In this document: positions 1 to 6,244 of the stretch, piece after piece
How the letters are laid out: every line of letters begins with the position of its first letter
Position numbering within the stretch: the stretch's first letter is position 1
Notes under the pieces: model-generated
What the model was told of the DNA's origin: nothing
Databases searched by the model: none
Seen by the model: only the letters and a program-made list of their open reading frames with translations
IMG/VR virus record: IMGVR_UViG_3300042562_002114
Location: 1-34,225 of that record
Direction: 5' to 3' (one strand)
DNA length: 34,225 bases
From: a virus
Position numbers and translations under genes: made by a program

Positions 1-2
1 CA

Positions 3-98
3 ATCACCGTTTCTAATCTCACTTATTCGTCGGCCACTGTCGGGGCTAATCTCGTATACAGCTTTACATCGGGCAACGGCACAATCTCAATCGCATAA
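3..98 (+). CDS. C-terminal end of a probable tail fibre or other virion protein (5' truncated)
   Basis: An open frame enters from the left edge and ends at a TAA at 96-98. The visible 31 residues are rich in Ser, Thr, Gly and hydrophobic residues in a beta-strand-like pattern (ITVSNLTYSS, then NGTISIA). The stop overlaps the AAGGAG ribosome binding site of the next gene, which fits operon-coupled coding. Because the next gene looks like a fibre-assembly protein, a tail fibre or baseplate protein is the best inference. The fragment is too short to identify a family. Confidence 0.5.
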   Translation: MTVSNLTYSSATVGANLVYSFTSGNGTISIA

Positions 99-107
99 GG
101 AGCAATC

Positions 108-683
108 ATGCAATATTGCCAAGTATCGCCAAACGGTATCTCCAGCCCACAGTGGCTACCACAGTCTTTCACGACTGTATCCAATTTCAACGCCCTCGAT
201 GATGCATCCTTAGCCACATACGGCTATTACCCATACATTCCATCGCCCATCCCAGCGTACAACCCTGCCACCCAACGACTTGATCAGCATTTCGCAGTCA
301 ACGGCTTTACCGTGACCGACATATATATTGTCGTTGATCTGACAGCGGAAGAACAGCAATCGTACGTCATCCAAAGGCTCACCGAGATCGGCAACGGTAT
401 CGGCTCATTCTTGGATCAGGCAGTGTCTGTCAAGCAATACGATAGCATCCTTTCAGCCACAAGCTGGACACTCTCAAACATCACCACCTACAAGTCTGAA
501 GGTGACGCTGCAATCGCTTATCGTGACTCGATTTGGAGCTTGTTTTACAGCATGGTCCAGGCTGTTCAAGCGGGTACTCAAGCTGTACCAACCGCGGGCG
601 AATTCTTCGCCAGCCTTCCACCGCTCTGGCCTGTAAACAACGGCAACGGAACATCCAACGGAACAGCTAACGGGCCAATCTGA
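108..683 (+). CDS. Tail fibre assembly-like protein
   Basis: 191 residues, ATG start preceded by AAGGAG at 97-102. The C-terminal half has the pattern seen in phage tail-fibre-assembly (DUF4376-like) proteins: YDSILSATSW, a Ser, then EGDAAIAYRDSIWSL and, near the end, P..GEFFASLPPLWP. The N-terminal part has short aromatic, proline-rich segments (YYPYIPSPIP). Members of such families act as fibre-specific chaperones or remain with the fibre. The preceding truncated gene would then be the fibre. The extreme C-terminus is a low-complexity Asn/Gly/Thr tail. Assignment rests on pattern similarity by eye, so the exact family is uncertain. Confidence 0.55.
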   Translation: MQYCQVSPNGISSPQWLPQSFTTVSNFNALDDASLATYGYYPYIPSPIPAYNPATQRLDQHFAVNGFTVTDIYIVVDLTAEEQQSYVIQRLTEIGNGIGSFLDQAVSVKQYDSILSATSWTLSNITTYKSEGDAAIAYRDSIWSLFYSMVQAVQAGTQAVPTAGEFFASLPPLWPVNNGNGTSNGTANGPI

Positions 684-892
684 TGACCTTTAGTGCCGCT
701 GCTAAGAACTTCGTGTTCCTGATCACAGTTGCAATCGTGCTGCTGTTGGTTGATCTGATCAAGTGGCAAAGCGGCGGCACAACCTGGAGCGAGGCGATCT
801 GGGAAGTTAATCAGCATTCACTCAGCTTTGCTCTCGGCGTAGGAATCGTTCTGGGTCACTGTTTCACTGTTCCAAGAGGGCTATCCAAATGA
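683..892 (+). CDS. Small two-helix membrane protein, holin-like
   Basis: 69 residues. Start overlaps the upstream stop (TGATG). Two hydrophobic segments are visible, at about residues 7-27 (FVFLITVAIVLLLVDLI) and 47-63 (LSFALGVGIVLGHCFTV), separated by a short polar loop. Size and topology fit a class II holin, a pore-former that releases the lysin, but such small proteins have little sequence identity and the role is inferred from topology and position after the fibre genes. It belongs to a tightly packed run of small genes (overlaps of 3-4 nt). Confidence 0.6.
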   Translation: MTFSAAAKNFVFLITVAIVLLLVDLIKWQSGGTTWSEAIWEVNQHSLSFALGVGIVLGHCFTVPRGLSK

Positions 893-1134
893 CCGGACGC
901 GAATTACTCGACTGGCTCAGGGGCAAACCCAAAATAACGCCAGAGGAACAAGCAAAACGTCTCGCACGGCAAAATGCAATTCAGCGATACAACGCAGACT
1001 CCAGACGGCACGCCCAGTTGGTCACCCAGCTTGTCAATGCCCCTCCACCAGTTCTTCAAAACTATCTGGACGACCCAAACTACACCTGGAACCCCAGCGT
1101 TATCCCAGTGCCACCCAAACCAAGGCCAATTTGA
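889..1134 (+). CDS. Hypothetical small basic protein
   Basis: 81 residues, starting in an ATGA overlap with the preceding gene. The first 45 residues are highly charged and helical (ELLDWLRGKPKITPEEQAK), followed by a proline-rich end (PVPPKPRPI). No motif is recognised. It is translationally coupled at both ends: its TGA overlaps the ATG of the nuclease gene (TGATG). It may be a structural or regulatory partner of the neighbouring membrane proteins, but nothing in the sequence shows this. Confidence 0.6.
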   Translation: MTGRELLDWLRGKPKITPEEQAKRLARQNAIQRYNADSRRHAQLVTQLVNAPPPVLQNYLDDPNYTWNPSVIPVPPKPRPI

Positions 1135-1490
1135 TGCCAGAACCAGTCGTCAACTACACCTACGCAGCCAGGCTTGAACGAATCATCGACGGTGATACGG
1201 CAGTCTTAATGATTGACCTGGGTTTTGACATGCAAACACGGCAGCACGTGAGACTTAAGGGCTACAACGCTCCAGAAATGCACAAGTCGCTCGCAATGGA
1301 AGGTATTAGAGCCAAGGCTGAACTGGAAACGCTTCTATCGGGCAAGCAATTGGTAATCACAACCACCCAGGACTTCCAGCAGACCTTTGCTCGCTATCTG
1401 GCCGAAGTTTACGTGATCCACCAAACCGGCATCGAATCTGTGTCAGAACATATGATCAAATCTGGATTCAACGTAAAGCAGGGGGAATGA
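1134..1490 (+). CDS. Staphylococcal nuclease-like (thermonuclease) protein
   Basis: 118 residues. A TTG at 1131 is possible, but the ATG at 1134 overlaps the previous stop and is preferred. The SNase fold signature is clear: RIIDGDTAVL (Asp19, Asp21), VRLKGYNAPE (Arg40, Glu48) and QTFARYLAEVYV (Arg87). These match the catalytic Arg35, Glu43 and Arg87 and the Ca-ligand Asp21 of staphylococcal nuclease. The second Ca ligand (Asp40 in the family) is Asn45 here, which may alter metal affinity. The family cleaves DNA and RNA. There is no obvious signal peptide, so action inside the host or after lysis is possible. Confidence 0.85.
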   Translation: MPEPVVNYTYAARLERIIDGDTAVLMIDLGFDMQTRQHVRLKGYNAPEMHKSLAMEGIRAKAELETLLSGKQLVITTTQDFQQTFARYLAEVYVIHQTGIESVSEHMIKSGFNVKQGE

Positions 1491-1491
1491 C

Positions 1492-1752
1492 ATGAGCGAA
1501 GACGAACTGAACAATCTGCCGAGCCTTCAGGGCTACATCAACGTCGAAGAGCTTAAATCAACGCTCCTAAAGGCTTTCGGTGCTGGATCTGCATCTGCTT
1601 TGGTTCTGACCCTTTTAACCGTGATACTCGAGAACCTCAGCAAGATTTATGTAGGTCCGGCAGCAGCAGTCGTGATTTCAGTCGCATCCGCTTTGGCGGC
1701 ATTGATTAAGGCTCATCAGGTTGGGATGAAGTATTTACAAGAGGGCGAGTGA
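1492..1752 (+). CDS. Two-helix membrane protein, holin-like
   Basis: 86 residues. An acidic N-terminus (MSEDELNN) is followed by two hydrophobic segments, at about 34-50 (ASALVLTLLTVILENL) and 54-76 (VGPAAAVVISVASALAALI), and a charged tail (KYLQEGE). This resembles the layout of phage holins with two helices. It starts one base after the nuclease stop, with GGGGG upstream. Holin identity is inferred from topology, and three or more neighbours have the same profile. Confidence 0.6.
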   Translation: MSEDELNNLPSLQGYINVEELKSTLLKAFGAGSASALVLTLLTVILENLSKIYVGPAAAVVISVASALAALIKAHQVGMKYLQEGE

Positions 1753-1763
1753 CAGGTTATAAT
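1734..1763 (+). promoter_or_regulatory. Sigma70-like promoter
   Basis: TTTACA at 1734-1739 and a perfect TATAAT at 1758-1763, spaced by 18 bp, just upstream of the membrane-protein gene at 1788. The -35 lies inside the end of the preceding gene. It would give the second half of the accessory/lysis region its own start of transcription. Confidence 0.55.
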
Positions 1764-1787
1764 ATGCTTATATGAAGAGGCCTAAAA

Positions 1788-2123
1788 ATGTCGTCTTCCG
1801 TCGCCACCGTGTCAGCACACGACCGCACCGCACCCCAAGACCTCAAACGGATCTTGCCGATGCAAACCCCCGACCCTTCGTTCGATCTCCTGAACCCAAA
1901 TGTGGGGTGGGTAATCGGTCCAATTGCTGTTGCAACGAGCTGGGTGGAGGCGAATCTAGTGCATGTCGATCTGAGCTGGGCAGAGTTGCTTTACAGCGTT
2001 GCGGCTGTGATATATGCGTCTGCGGGCTTAGTGACGAGCTTCAAAGAGCGGAAGCAATCAAAAACCTCCCCGACATCCACATCCTCTTCGACTGATACAG
2101 ACAAAACAATCGACCTGAAATAA
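1788..2123 (+). CDS. Small membrane protein with charged C-terminal tail
   Basis: 111 residues, with an AGAGG ribosome binding site shortly before the ATG. A polar N-terminus (about 38 residues) is followed by hydrophobic segments at about 39-53 (VGWVIGPIAVATSWV) and 66-84 (LLYSVAAVIYASAGLVTSF), then a Lys/Ser/Thr/Asp-rich soluble tail (TSTSSSTDTDKT). Topology fits another holin- or antiholin-like protein. An overlapping frame from 1772 is an arginine/cysteine-rich shadow and is not called. Confidence 0.55.
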   Translation: MSSSVATVSAHDRTAPQDLKRILPMQTPDPSFDLLNPNVGWVIGPIAVATSWVEANLVHVDLSWAELLYSVAAVIYASAGLVTSFKERKQSKTSPTSTSSSTDTDKTIDLK

Positions 2124-2187
2124 CCTCTGTCCCAGAAGGGTAAGGTGATCTAAGTGCCGGTTGGTCAAACGGTTCTATCTGCCTAAT

Positions 2188-2200
2188 CACTTGAAAGGTG
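2188..2200 (+). repeat. Leader motif CACTTGAAAGGTG, copy 1
   Basis: The 13-mer CACTTGAAAGGTG contains the ribosome binding site AAAGGTG and can fold as a 5-bp hairpin (CACTT/AGGTG, loop GAA, one G-T pair). The same 13-mer recurs at 11608-11620, again directly upstream of a start codon. Confidence 0.5.
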
Positions 2201-2207
2201 AGCAATC

Positions 2208-2447
2208 ATGTTTATCGAAACAGTTTTTCTCTACGCCGCACAGCCAGAATGCCCTAAAGGCAATTGCAAGCCAGTCCAGTCGGTTACGACAACAACTACG
2301 GTTGAAAAGACTGTATCACCGCTGATCACTCTACCTCCTCGCCCAGGTAATGGTGGTCGTCGCCCGAGGCTATTTCTTTTCAATCGCAAGCCAGCGGCAA
2401 CACAAATGAATTACATCTACATCTGTCCCAACGGGGCGTGTAAATAA
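2208..2447 (+). CDS. Hypothetical protein with two CPxGxC motifs
   Basis: 79 residues. Not a known family to me. Its distinctive feature is a pair of near-identical cysteine motifs, CPKGNC at about residues 15-20 and CPNGAC at 73-78, flanking a Thr-rich stretch and an Arg/Pro-rich middle. The first 12 residues are hydrophobic (MFIETVFLYAAQ) and could be a short signal-like segment. The paired motifs could bind metal or form disulphides in an exported protein. Its stop overlaps the next ATG (TAATG). Confidence 0.55.
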   Translation: MFIETVFLYAAQPECPKGNCKPVQSVTTTTTVEKTVSPLITLPPRPGNGGRRPRLFLFNRKPAATQMNYIYICPNGACK

Positions 2448-2629
2448 TGTTTACCCAACTCATCATACGCCTGATGACCCCACTAATCGTGGAAGTGATC
2501 AAGGAACTGCTCCAGCAACTCGCCAGGGGCGAAGTCGTAAGCCTCAACGAGGAAACGGTTAAAGCCGCAATGGTTCAGCGTGAAGACGCTATTTCCAAAG
2601 CAGTAGCCGCAGCGACAGCTGGCCTGTGA
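2447..2629 (+). CDS. Hypothetical small amphipathic protein
   Basis: 60 residues, starting in a TAATG overlap. The first 28 residues form a probable amphipathic or membrane-surface helix (FTQLIIRLMTPLIVEVIKEL), and the rest is charged and then Ala-rich (AVAAATAGL). No motif recognised. It sits in the run of small membrane genes and overlaps the following GTG start (GTGA). Confidence 0.5.
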   Translation: MFTQLIIRLMTPLIVEVIKELLQQLARGEVVSLNEETVKAAMVQREDAISKAVAAATAGL

Positions 2630-2763
2630 TACGGGTGTTAGCCACTTTCGGATACATCATACTTGGAATTCTTATCGGTTTGTCCTTGTGCCTCTACTGG
2701 TCTATGGATGACGACTGGTATGAGAAGTGGGAACGCCAGGACAAGCCGGAAGGGTGGGATTGA
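2626..2763 (+). CDS. Very small single-helix membrane protein
   Basis: 45 codons starting at a GTG that overlaps the previous stop (GTGA). Residues 6-25 are one strong transmembrane helix (TFGYIILGILIGLSLCLYW), followed by an acidic, Trp-rich soluble tail (DDDWYEKWERQDK). The gene fills the gap between its neighbours exactly, which supports it. It could be a holin, antiholin or spanin component, but nothing decides between these. Confidence 0.5.
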   Translation: MIRVLATFGYIILGILIGLSLCLYWSMDDDWYEKWERQDKPEGWD

Positions 2764-2765
2764 TT

Positions 2766-3269
2766 ATGCTTTTCGCTGCACTGATGCTACTTGGGCAAAC
2801 CTCGATCCCCTCTTTCAACGTACCTCCGGTAACGGAAGTCTCCGTTGTTTTTGTAGATCGCGGTAGAACATACGTTGTCGGCACACAATCTGGAACAGTC
2901 AAGGCTTATGACGGACAGGAGAATCCTGATTCCGAGAAGAGACCCGTTCCACCGAGCCTGACAGGCCTTGCAAACGAGTTCTGGTCCATAGTGACCATTA
3001 CTGTGCCTGACAAGGCAAAACGCAAGCAAGGGGCATTAGCCCTCGACAAATCGATACAGATCACTGAAGCACAGGCTGGAGCGTTGGGCCTTGACATGGC
3101 TCAGATCATCGGAGTATTGGCAAAGAGTGCTGACGACAATGGCATTCGGACTCATTGGTCTGGCGTGGCTCTTGGCGATCTGCTTGCAAGCAAGGGATAC
3201 AAGACACGCGAAGAACTGCTGGCGGCATTAGCTGAAATCAAGAAAGCCTGTGAGGAGTTGAGCAAATAA
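2766..3269 (+). CDS. Hypothetical protein with N-terminal signal or anchor segment
   Basis: The ATG at 2766, two bases after the preceding stop, gives 167 residues. A GTG at 2727 would add 13 residues but overlap the small membrane gene. The N-terminus MLFAALMLLGQTS is a short hydrophobic signal- or anchor-like segment. A beta-rich part follows (EVSVVFVDRGRTYVVGT), then a helical C-terminus (EELLAALAEIKKACEEL). This suggests an exported or membrane-tethered protein, possibly a spanin-like or structural component. No family recognised. Stop and next start overlap (TAATG). Confidence 0.55.
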   Translation: MLFAALMLLGQTSIPSFNVPPVTEVSVVFVDRGRTYVVGTQSGTVKAYDGQENPDSEKRPVPPSLTGLANEFWSIVTITVPDKAKRKQGALALDKSIQITEAQAGALGLDMAQIIGVLAKSADDNGIRTHWSGVALGDLLASKGYKTREELLAALAEIKKACEELSK

Positions 3270-4108
3270 TGCGAATACTCAATCTAGGTGCTGGAGTTCA
3301 GTCAACCACACTCGCTTTGATGGCAGAAATTGGCGAGATTCCTAAGTACGATTACGCTGTTTTTGCTGATGTTCAATCCGAGCCTAAATCCGTATATTCG
3401 CACTTGGAATGGTTGAAAAGCCAACTGAGCTATCCAGTGATAGTCAGGAGTCGAGGCAGTTTAATTGATAACATCAAAAACGGCATAAACGGGGATGGTC
3501 ATAGGTATATCTCAATTCCAGCATTCACGGGCGACGAAGGTAAGCTGGGTGGTGTCGTCAGAAGGCAATGCACGAATGAGTACAAAATCGTTGTCGTTGA
3601 GGAAGCAATTCGCCGTGACATTTTGAATTTACCAAAGTGGGGCAGAATTCCCAAAGGCGTAGACATAATCCAAAGTTTCGGCCTGTCTTATGATGAGCAA
3701 AAACGAGTTCTCAGCGTCCAGAGAAACCACGCTCATAAGCCATGGAAAGTCGAATTCCCGCTCTACGAACTCGAAATGAGCCGATCCGACTGCGTCAAGT
3801 GGCTTGAAGATTACGGGGTTCCGCACGTTACTCCACGTTCAGCATGCACGTTCTGCCCTTATCACAGCAATGTGGAGTGGCAGCGGATGAAGACTGAAGA
3901 TCCCGAGTCATGGAATCAGGCTGTAGAAGTTGACCGCATGCTGCGAGATAAAACAATGAGATGCAATCAAGGTATGCGTGACCAGCTTTGGATACATAGA
4001 TACTGCAAGCCTTTAGACCAGATAGATTTCGAGAAAGACACAAGATTTGCGGCAGGACAATCAGCTTTCTCGTTTGCATCTGAATGCGAAGGGATGTGTG
4101 GCGTATGA
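3269..4108 (+). CDS. PAPS reductase-like (PP-loop) protein
   Basis: 279 residues. The N-terminus has the nucleotide-binding PP-loop of the adenine nucleotide alpha-hydrolase/PAPS reductase superfamily in the form LNLGAGVQSTTLAL (residues 4-17), followed by the acidic AVFADVQSEP segment. Cysteines at 101 (RRQCTNEYK), 175, 193 and 196 (ACTFCPYHS) could hold an iron-sulphur cluster or zinc, as in DndC-like members. Phage members of this family are common, but their substrate is usually unknown. Sulphur activation, nucleobase modification or a role in DNA protection are options. It is coupled to the peptidase gene by an ATGA overlap. Confidence 0.75.
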   Translation: MRILNLGAGVQSTTLALMAEIGEIPKYDYAVFADVQSEPKSVYSHLEWLKSQLSYPVIVRSRGSLIDNIKNGINGDGHRYISIPAFTGDEGKLGGVVRRQCTNEYKIVVVEEAIRRDILNLPKWGRIPKGVDIIQSFGLSYDEQKRVLSVQRNHAHKPWKVEFPLYELEMSRSDCVKWLEDYGVPHVTPRSACTFCPYHSNVEWQRMKTEDPESWNQAVEVDRMLRDKTMRCNQGMRDQLWIHRYCKPLDQIDFEKDTRFAAGQSAFSFASECEGMCGV

Positions 4109-5013
4109 CACCCTATGACGCCCTCAATTTCGGTTTCGGCTGGCACAAAGACCCTCAGGAAGTCGCTCGAATCGTCTCCGAAAACGGAATTCAAGGCTTT
4201 TCCGCAACTGCTCCCCACCTCATGGACTCCGCTCCCACTGGGCCTGTCATACTGACAAAGTACATGGACATGGTCTGGGGCAAAGACAAATGGATCTACA
4301 ATCAAGGCTCATGCGGATCATGCGTTGCTAACGGTGCTGCTATGGCGGCAGAAATCCTTGTGGCCGAAGACATAACAGATAAAGGTGCTGAGAACCCCGG
4401 TCGCCTTGACTGCATGTCCATCTACTGGGGTAGCCGTGTCGAAATCGGTGGTGGAAGACTTTCAGGGGAAGGCTCTGTCGGAGCTTGGGCGGCTCAGTAT
4501 TTGCAGAAATATGGGGTTCTCCCCCGTAAGAAATATGCATCCGTAGATCTTACGAAATACAGTGCCGCACTCTGCTGCTCAAGTTATGCCCGTAAAGGTG
4601 TTCCAGACGACCTCGAACCAACGGCGAAGCTGCACCCAATCAAGTCTTACGCCAAGGTTGACTCCTGGGATGAACTGGTCAGTGCGATCACGTCTGGCTA
4701 CCCCGTCACGGTTGCTTCCGATCAAGGGTTCAGCTATACGAGAGACGCAAACGGATTCTCAGCCCCCAAAGGCTCATGGTCGCACCAGATGATCATCATT
4801 GGGATTGACCTCTCGGACGAGTCCGCAGTGATCCTCAATTCATGGGGCAACGACTGGATCTCAGGCCCGAAACCCGACTGGATGCCCGCTGGAAGTTTCA
4901 AGGTCCGCAAGAAAACTGCGGAAAGCATGCTTAAAGAGGGCGATTCCTGGGCTTTCAGTGACCTGACTGGCTGGCAACGCAAAGAAATCCCCTGGGCGAA
5001 ACTCAATTGGTAG
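4105..5013 (+). CDS. Papain-family (C1) cysteine peptidase
   Basis: The ATG at 4105 overlaps the previous stop and gives 302 residues. An in-frame ATG at 4084 is less likely. The papain active site is complete: YNQGSCGSCVANG with oxyanion Gln67 and nucleophile Cys73, His227 in SWSHQMIIIGID, and Asn245 in LNSWGNDW. The N-terminal 55 residues contain a segment like the mature N-terminus of C1 enzymes but no long inhibitory propeptide and no signal peptide. Papain-like enzymes cleave proteins. In this position, next to candidate holins and with no recognisable peptidoglycan hydrolase nearby, a role in lysis of a protein-rich envelope or in virion maturation is an inference. Confidence 0.85.
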   Translation: MTPYDALNFGFGWHKDPQEVARIVSENGIQGFSATAPHLMDSAPTGPVILTKYMDMVWGKDKWIYNQGSCGSCVANGAAMAAEILVAEDITDKGAENPGRLDCMSIYWGSRVEIGGGRLSGEGSVGAWAAQYLQKYGVLPRKKYASVDLTKYSAALCCSSYARKGVPDDLEPTAKLHPIKSYAKVDSWDELVSAITSGYPVTVASDQGFSYTRDANGFSAPKGSWSHQMIIIGIDLSDESAVILNSWGNDWISGPKPDWMPAGSFKVRKKTAESMLKEGDSWAFSDLTGWQRKEIPWAKLNW

Positions 5014-5120
5014 CCTGGTCTTTGTTCCTGCTGTATTTCTACCTGTACGTGATTCTCAACACCATCGCTCTGGCAATAGGGACCATCAGACATGCCTCAA
5101 GAACCAGACGACGACGATGA
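5007..5120 (+). CDS. Very small membrane protein (possible, TTG start)
   Basis: A 37-codon frame starting at TTG 5007. It encodes one transmembrane helix (SLFLLYFYLYVILNTIALAI) and an arginine-rich tail (RHASRTRRRR), the charge pattern of small phage membrane proteins. It fills the 78-nt gap after the peptidase and overlaps both neighbours (7 and 29 nt). The non-ATG start and absence of a strong ribosome binding site make it uncertain. Confidence 0.35.
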   Translation: MVAWSLFLLYFYLYVILNTIALAIGTIRHASRTRRRR

Positions 5121-5412
5121 AGTCACAAAGAAGTCTCCAATTGATTCACTTCTGGTCGATCTCGAGCAAATTGACGTTCAAGATAACGAAGGCTTTCAGG
5201 CCTGTGTCCTGCATCACTCCCGACTGCAATCGCTCTTGGGTGTTTGGCTACATGCCTCTCAAATGCAGTTGAGCAGCGAAGACGACCTGGTCATGGACGA
5301 ACTCCGTCAGCAACTAAAGCTCCTCTTGGCCGATCAAACCCACGACAAATACCTGAAGACGGTCAGCGTGTTTCGTGCAGGAGACTACACGGCAGAACCA
5401 GGAAAAATTTAG
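5092..5412 (+). CDS. Hypothetical acidic protein upstream of the capsid module
   Basis: 106 residues, ATG start. A strongly acidic N-terminus (MPQEPDDDDE) is followed by mostly helical sequence (LRQQLKLLLADQ). No motif recognised. It is the last gene before the promoter at 5414-5443 and so closes the accessory operon. Its position directly ahead of the protease gene suggests a head-related or small regulatory protein, but there is no direct evidence. Confidence 0.6.
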   Translation: MPQEPDDDDEVTKKSPIDSLLVDLEQIDVQDNEGFQACVLHHSRLQSLLGVWLHASQMQLSSEDDLVMDELRQQLKLLLADQTHDKYLKTVSVFRAGDYTAEPGKI

Positions 5413-5413
5413 T

Positions 5414-5443
5414 TTGCATCAACAATTGTTTATCTGTTAATAT
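5414..5443 (+). promoter_or_regulatory. Promoter of the capsid operon (extended -10)
   Basis: TTGCAT at 5414-5419 and TAATAT at 5438-5443 (18-bp spacer), with TGT directly before the -10 (TGTTAATATATA, 5435-5446). The same 12-mer with a similar -35 (TTGCCT) occurs at 31241-31272 ahead of the packaging genes, which suggests a shared late-promoter sequence. The gap lies in an AT-rich intergenic region before the GTG start at 5481. Confidence 0.6.
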
Positions 5444-5480
5444 ATATAGGTGAGTATCTATCCATTGCGAGGAAAATATC

Positions 5481-6239
5481 GTGTCTGAACCGGAACTAAG
5501 TCTGGTTTACAAGCTGGCCCCAGCACCGAGGGTTGATAATTCCGACTCTGGCGGGTTCGCTGGCTATGCTTCGACATTCCATTTCCTTGATTATCATGGC
5601 GACATTATCGCACCAGGTGCTTACAAGGCTGATATCCAGAGGTTCATGTCCAAAGGGTTTATCGGTGGCGTGAATCACGACCATGCGAATCCCATCGGCA
5701 AGCCAGTCGAACTCTTTGAGGATGCCAAAGGGCTGTTCCTCGAGGCAATTCTGGTGGATACGGTCAAAGCTCAGGAAGATCGCAAGCTCATCACGTCAGG
5801 CGTTGTCAAGGAATTGTCGGTGGGCATTATCCCATTGCAAATCAAGCGAATGACCAAGAAAGAGACTCTTGACTATTGGAAAAAGGCTGGATACAGCCCA
5901 TCCGAAGAAGAACTGATGCGAGCCGAGAGCGGTTCACGCCTGATCAAACGAGCAAAACTACTCGAAATTTCACCAGTCGCACTCGGTGCAAACGAGCAAA
6001 CAGCTATCTCGTCCTTCAAATCTGGGCGAAAGATCTCTCAAACAACGGCAGACCTACTGGCCCAAGTGTGCGCCCAGGTCAAAGCCTCTTACGAAATGCT
6101 TGAAACTCTGCTTGTCGATGCCGGAATCAAATCCGAATCGGAAGAAGAAGAAGCCGAAGCTCCGGCCCAGGCAAAAATTGCAGTTGAAGACCCATTAAAC
6201 GACCTTCTCGAAGCGTTTCGCGCCTACATCAAGGAGTAA
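5481..6239 (+). CDS. HK97-family prohead (capsid maturation) protease
   Basis: 252 residues, GTG start with GCGAGGAAA upstream. Serine protease of the U35/S78 type, which cleaves the delta domain of the capsid protein inside the prohead. The motifs are in order: GGVNHDHANPIGK with catalytic His66, KELSVGI with Ser113, and LLEISPVALGAN with Glu162. The C-terminal 60 residues are an acidic, low-complexity tail (SESEEEEAEAPAQ), which may be scaffold-like or self-cleaved. It is followed at once by the major capsid gene, the usual order. Confidence 0.92.
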   Translation: MSEPELSLVYKLAPAPRVDNSDSGGFAGYASTFHFLDYHGDIIAPGAYKADIQRFMSKGFIGGVNHDHANPIGKPVELFEDAKGLFLEAILVDTVKAQEDRKLITSGVVKELSVGIIPLQIKRMTKKETLDYWKKAGYSPSEEELMRAESGSRLIKRAKLLEISPVALGANEQTAISSFKSGRKISQTTADLLAQVCAQVKASYEMLETLLVDAGIKSESEEEEAEAPAQAKIAVEDPLNDLLEAFRAYIKE

Positions 6240-6244
6240 TACCC

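Noticed and set aside
1772-2095. Plus-strand frame of 107 codons
   Set aside because: Arg/Cys-rich shadow of the membrane-protein gene at 1788, which has the better ribosome binding site and a hydrophobic profile.
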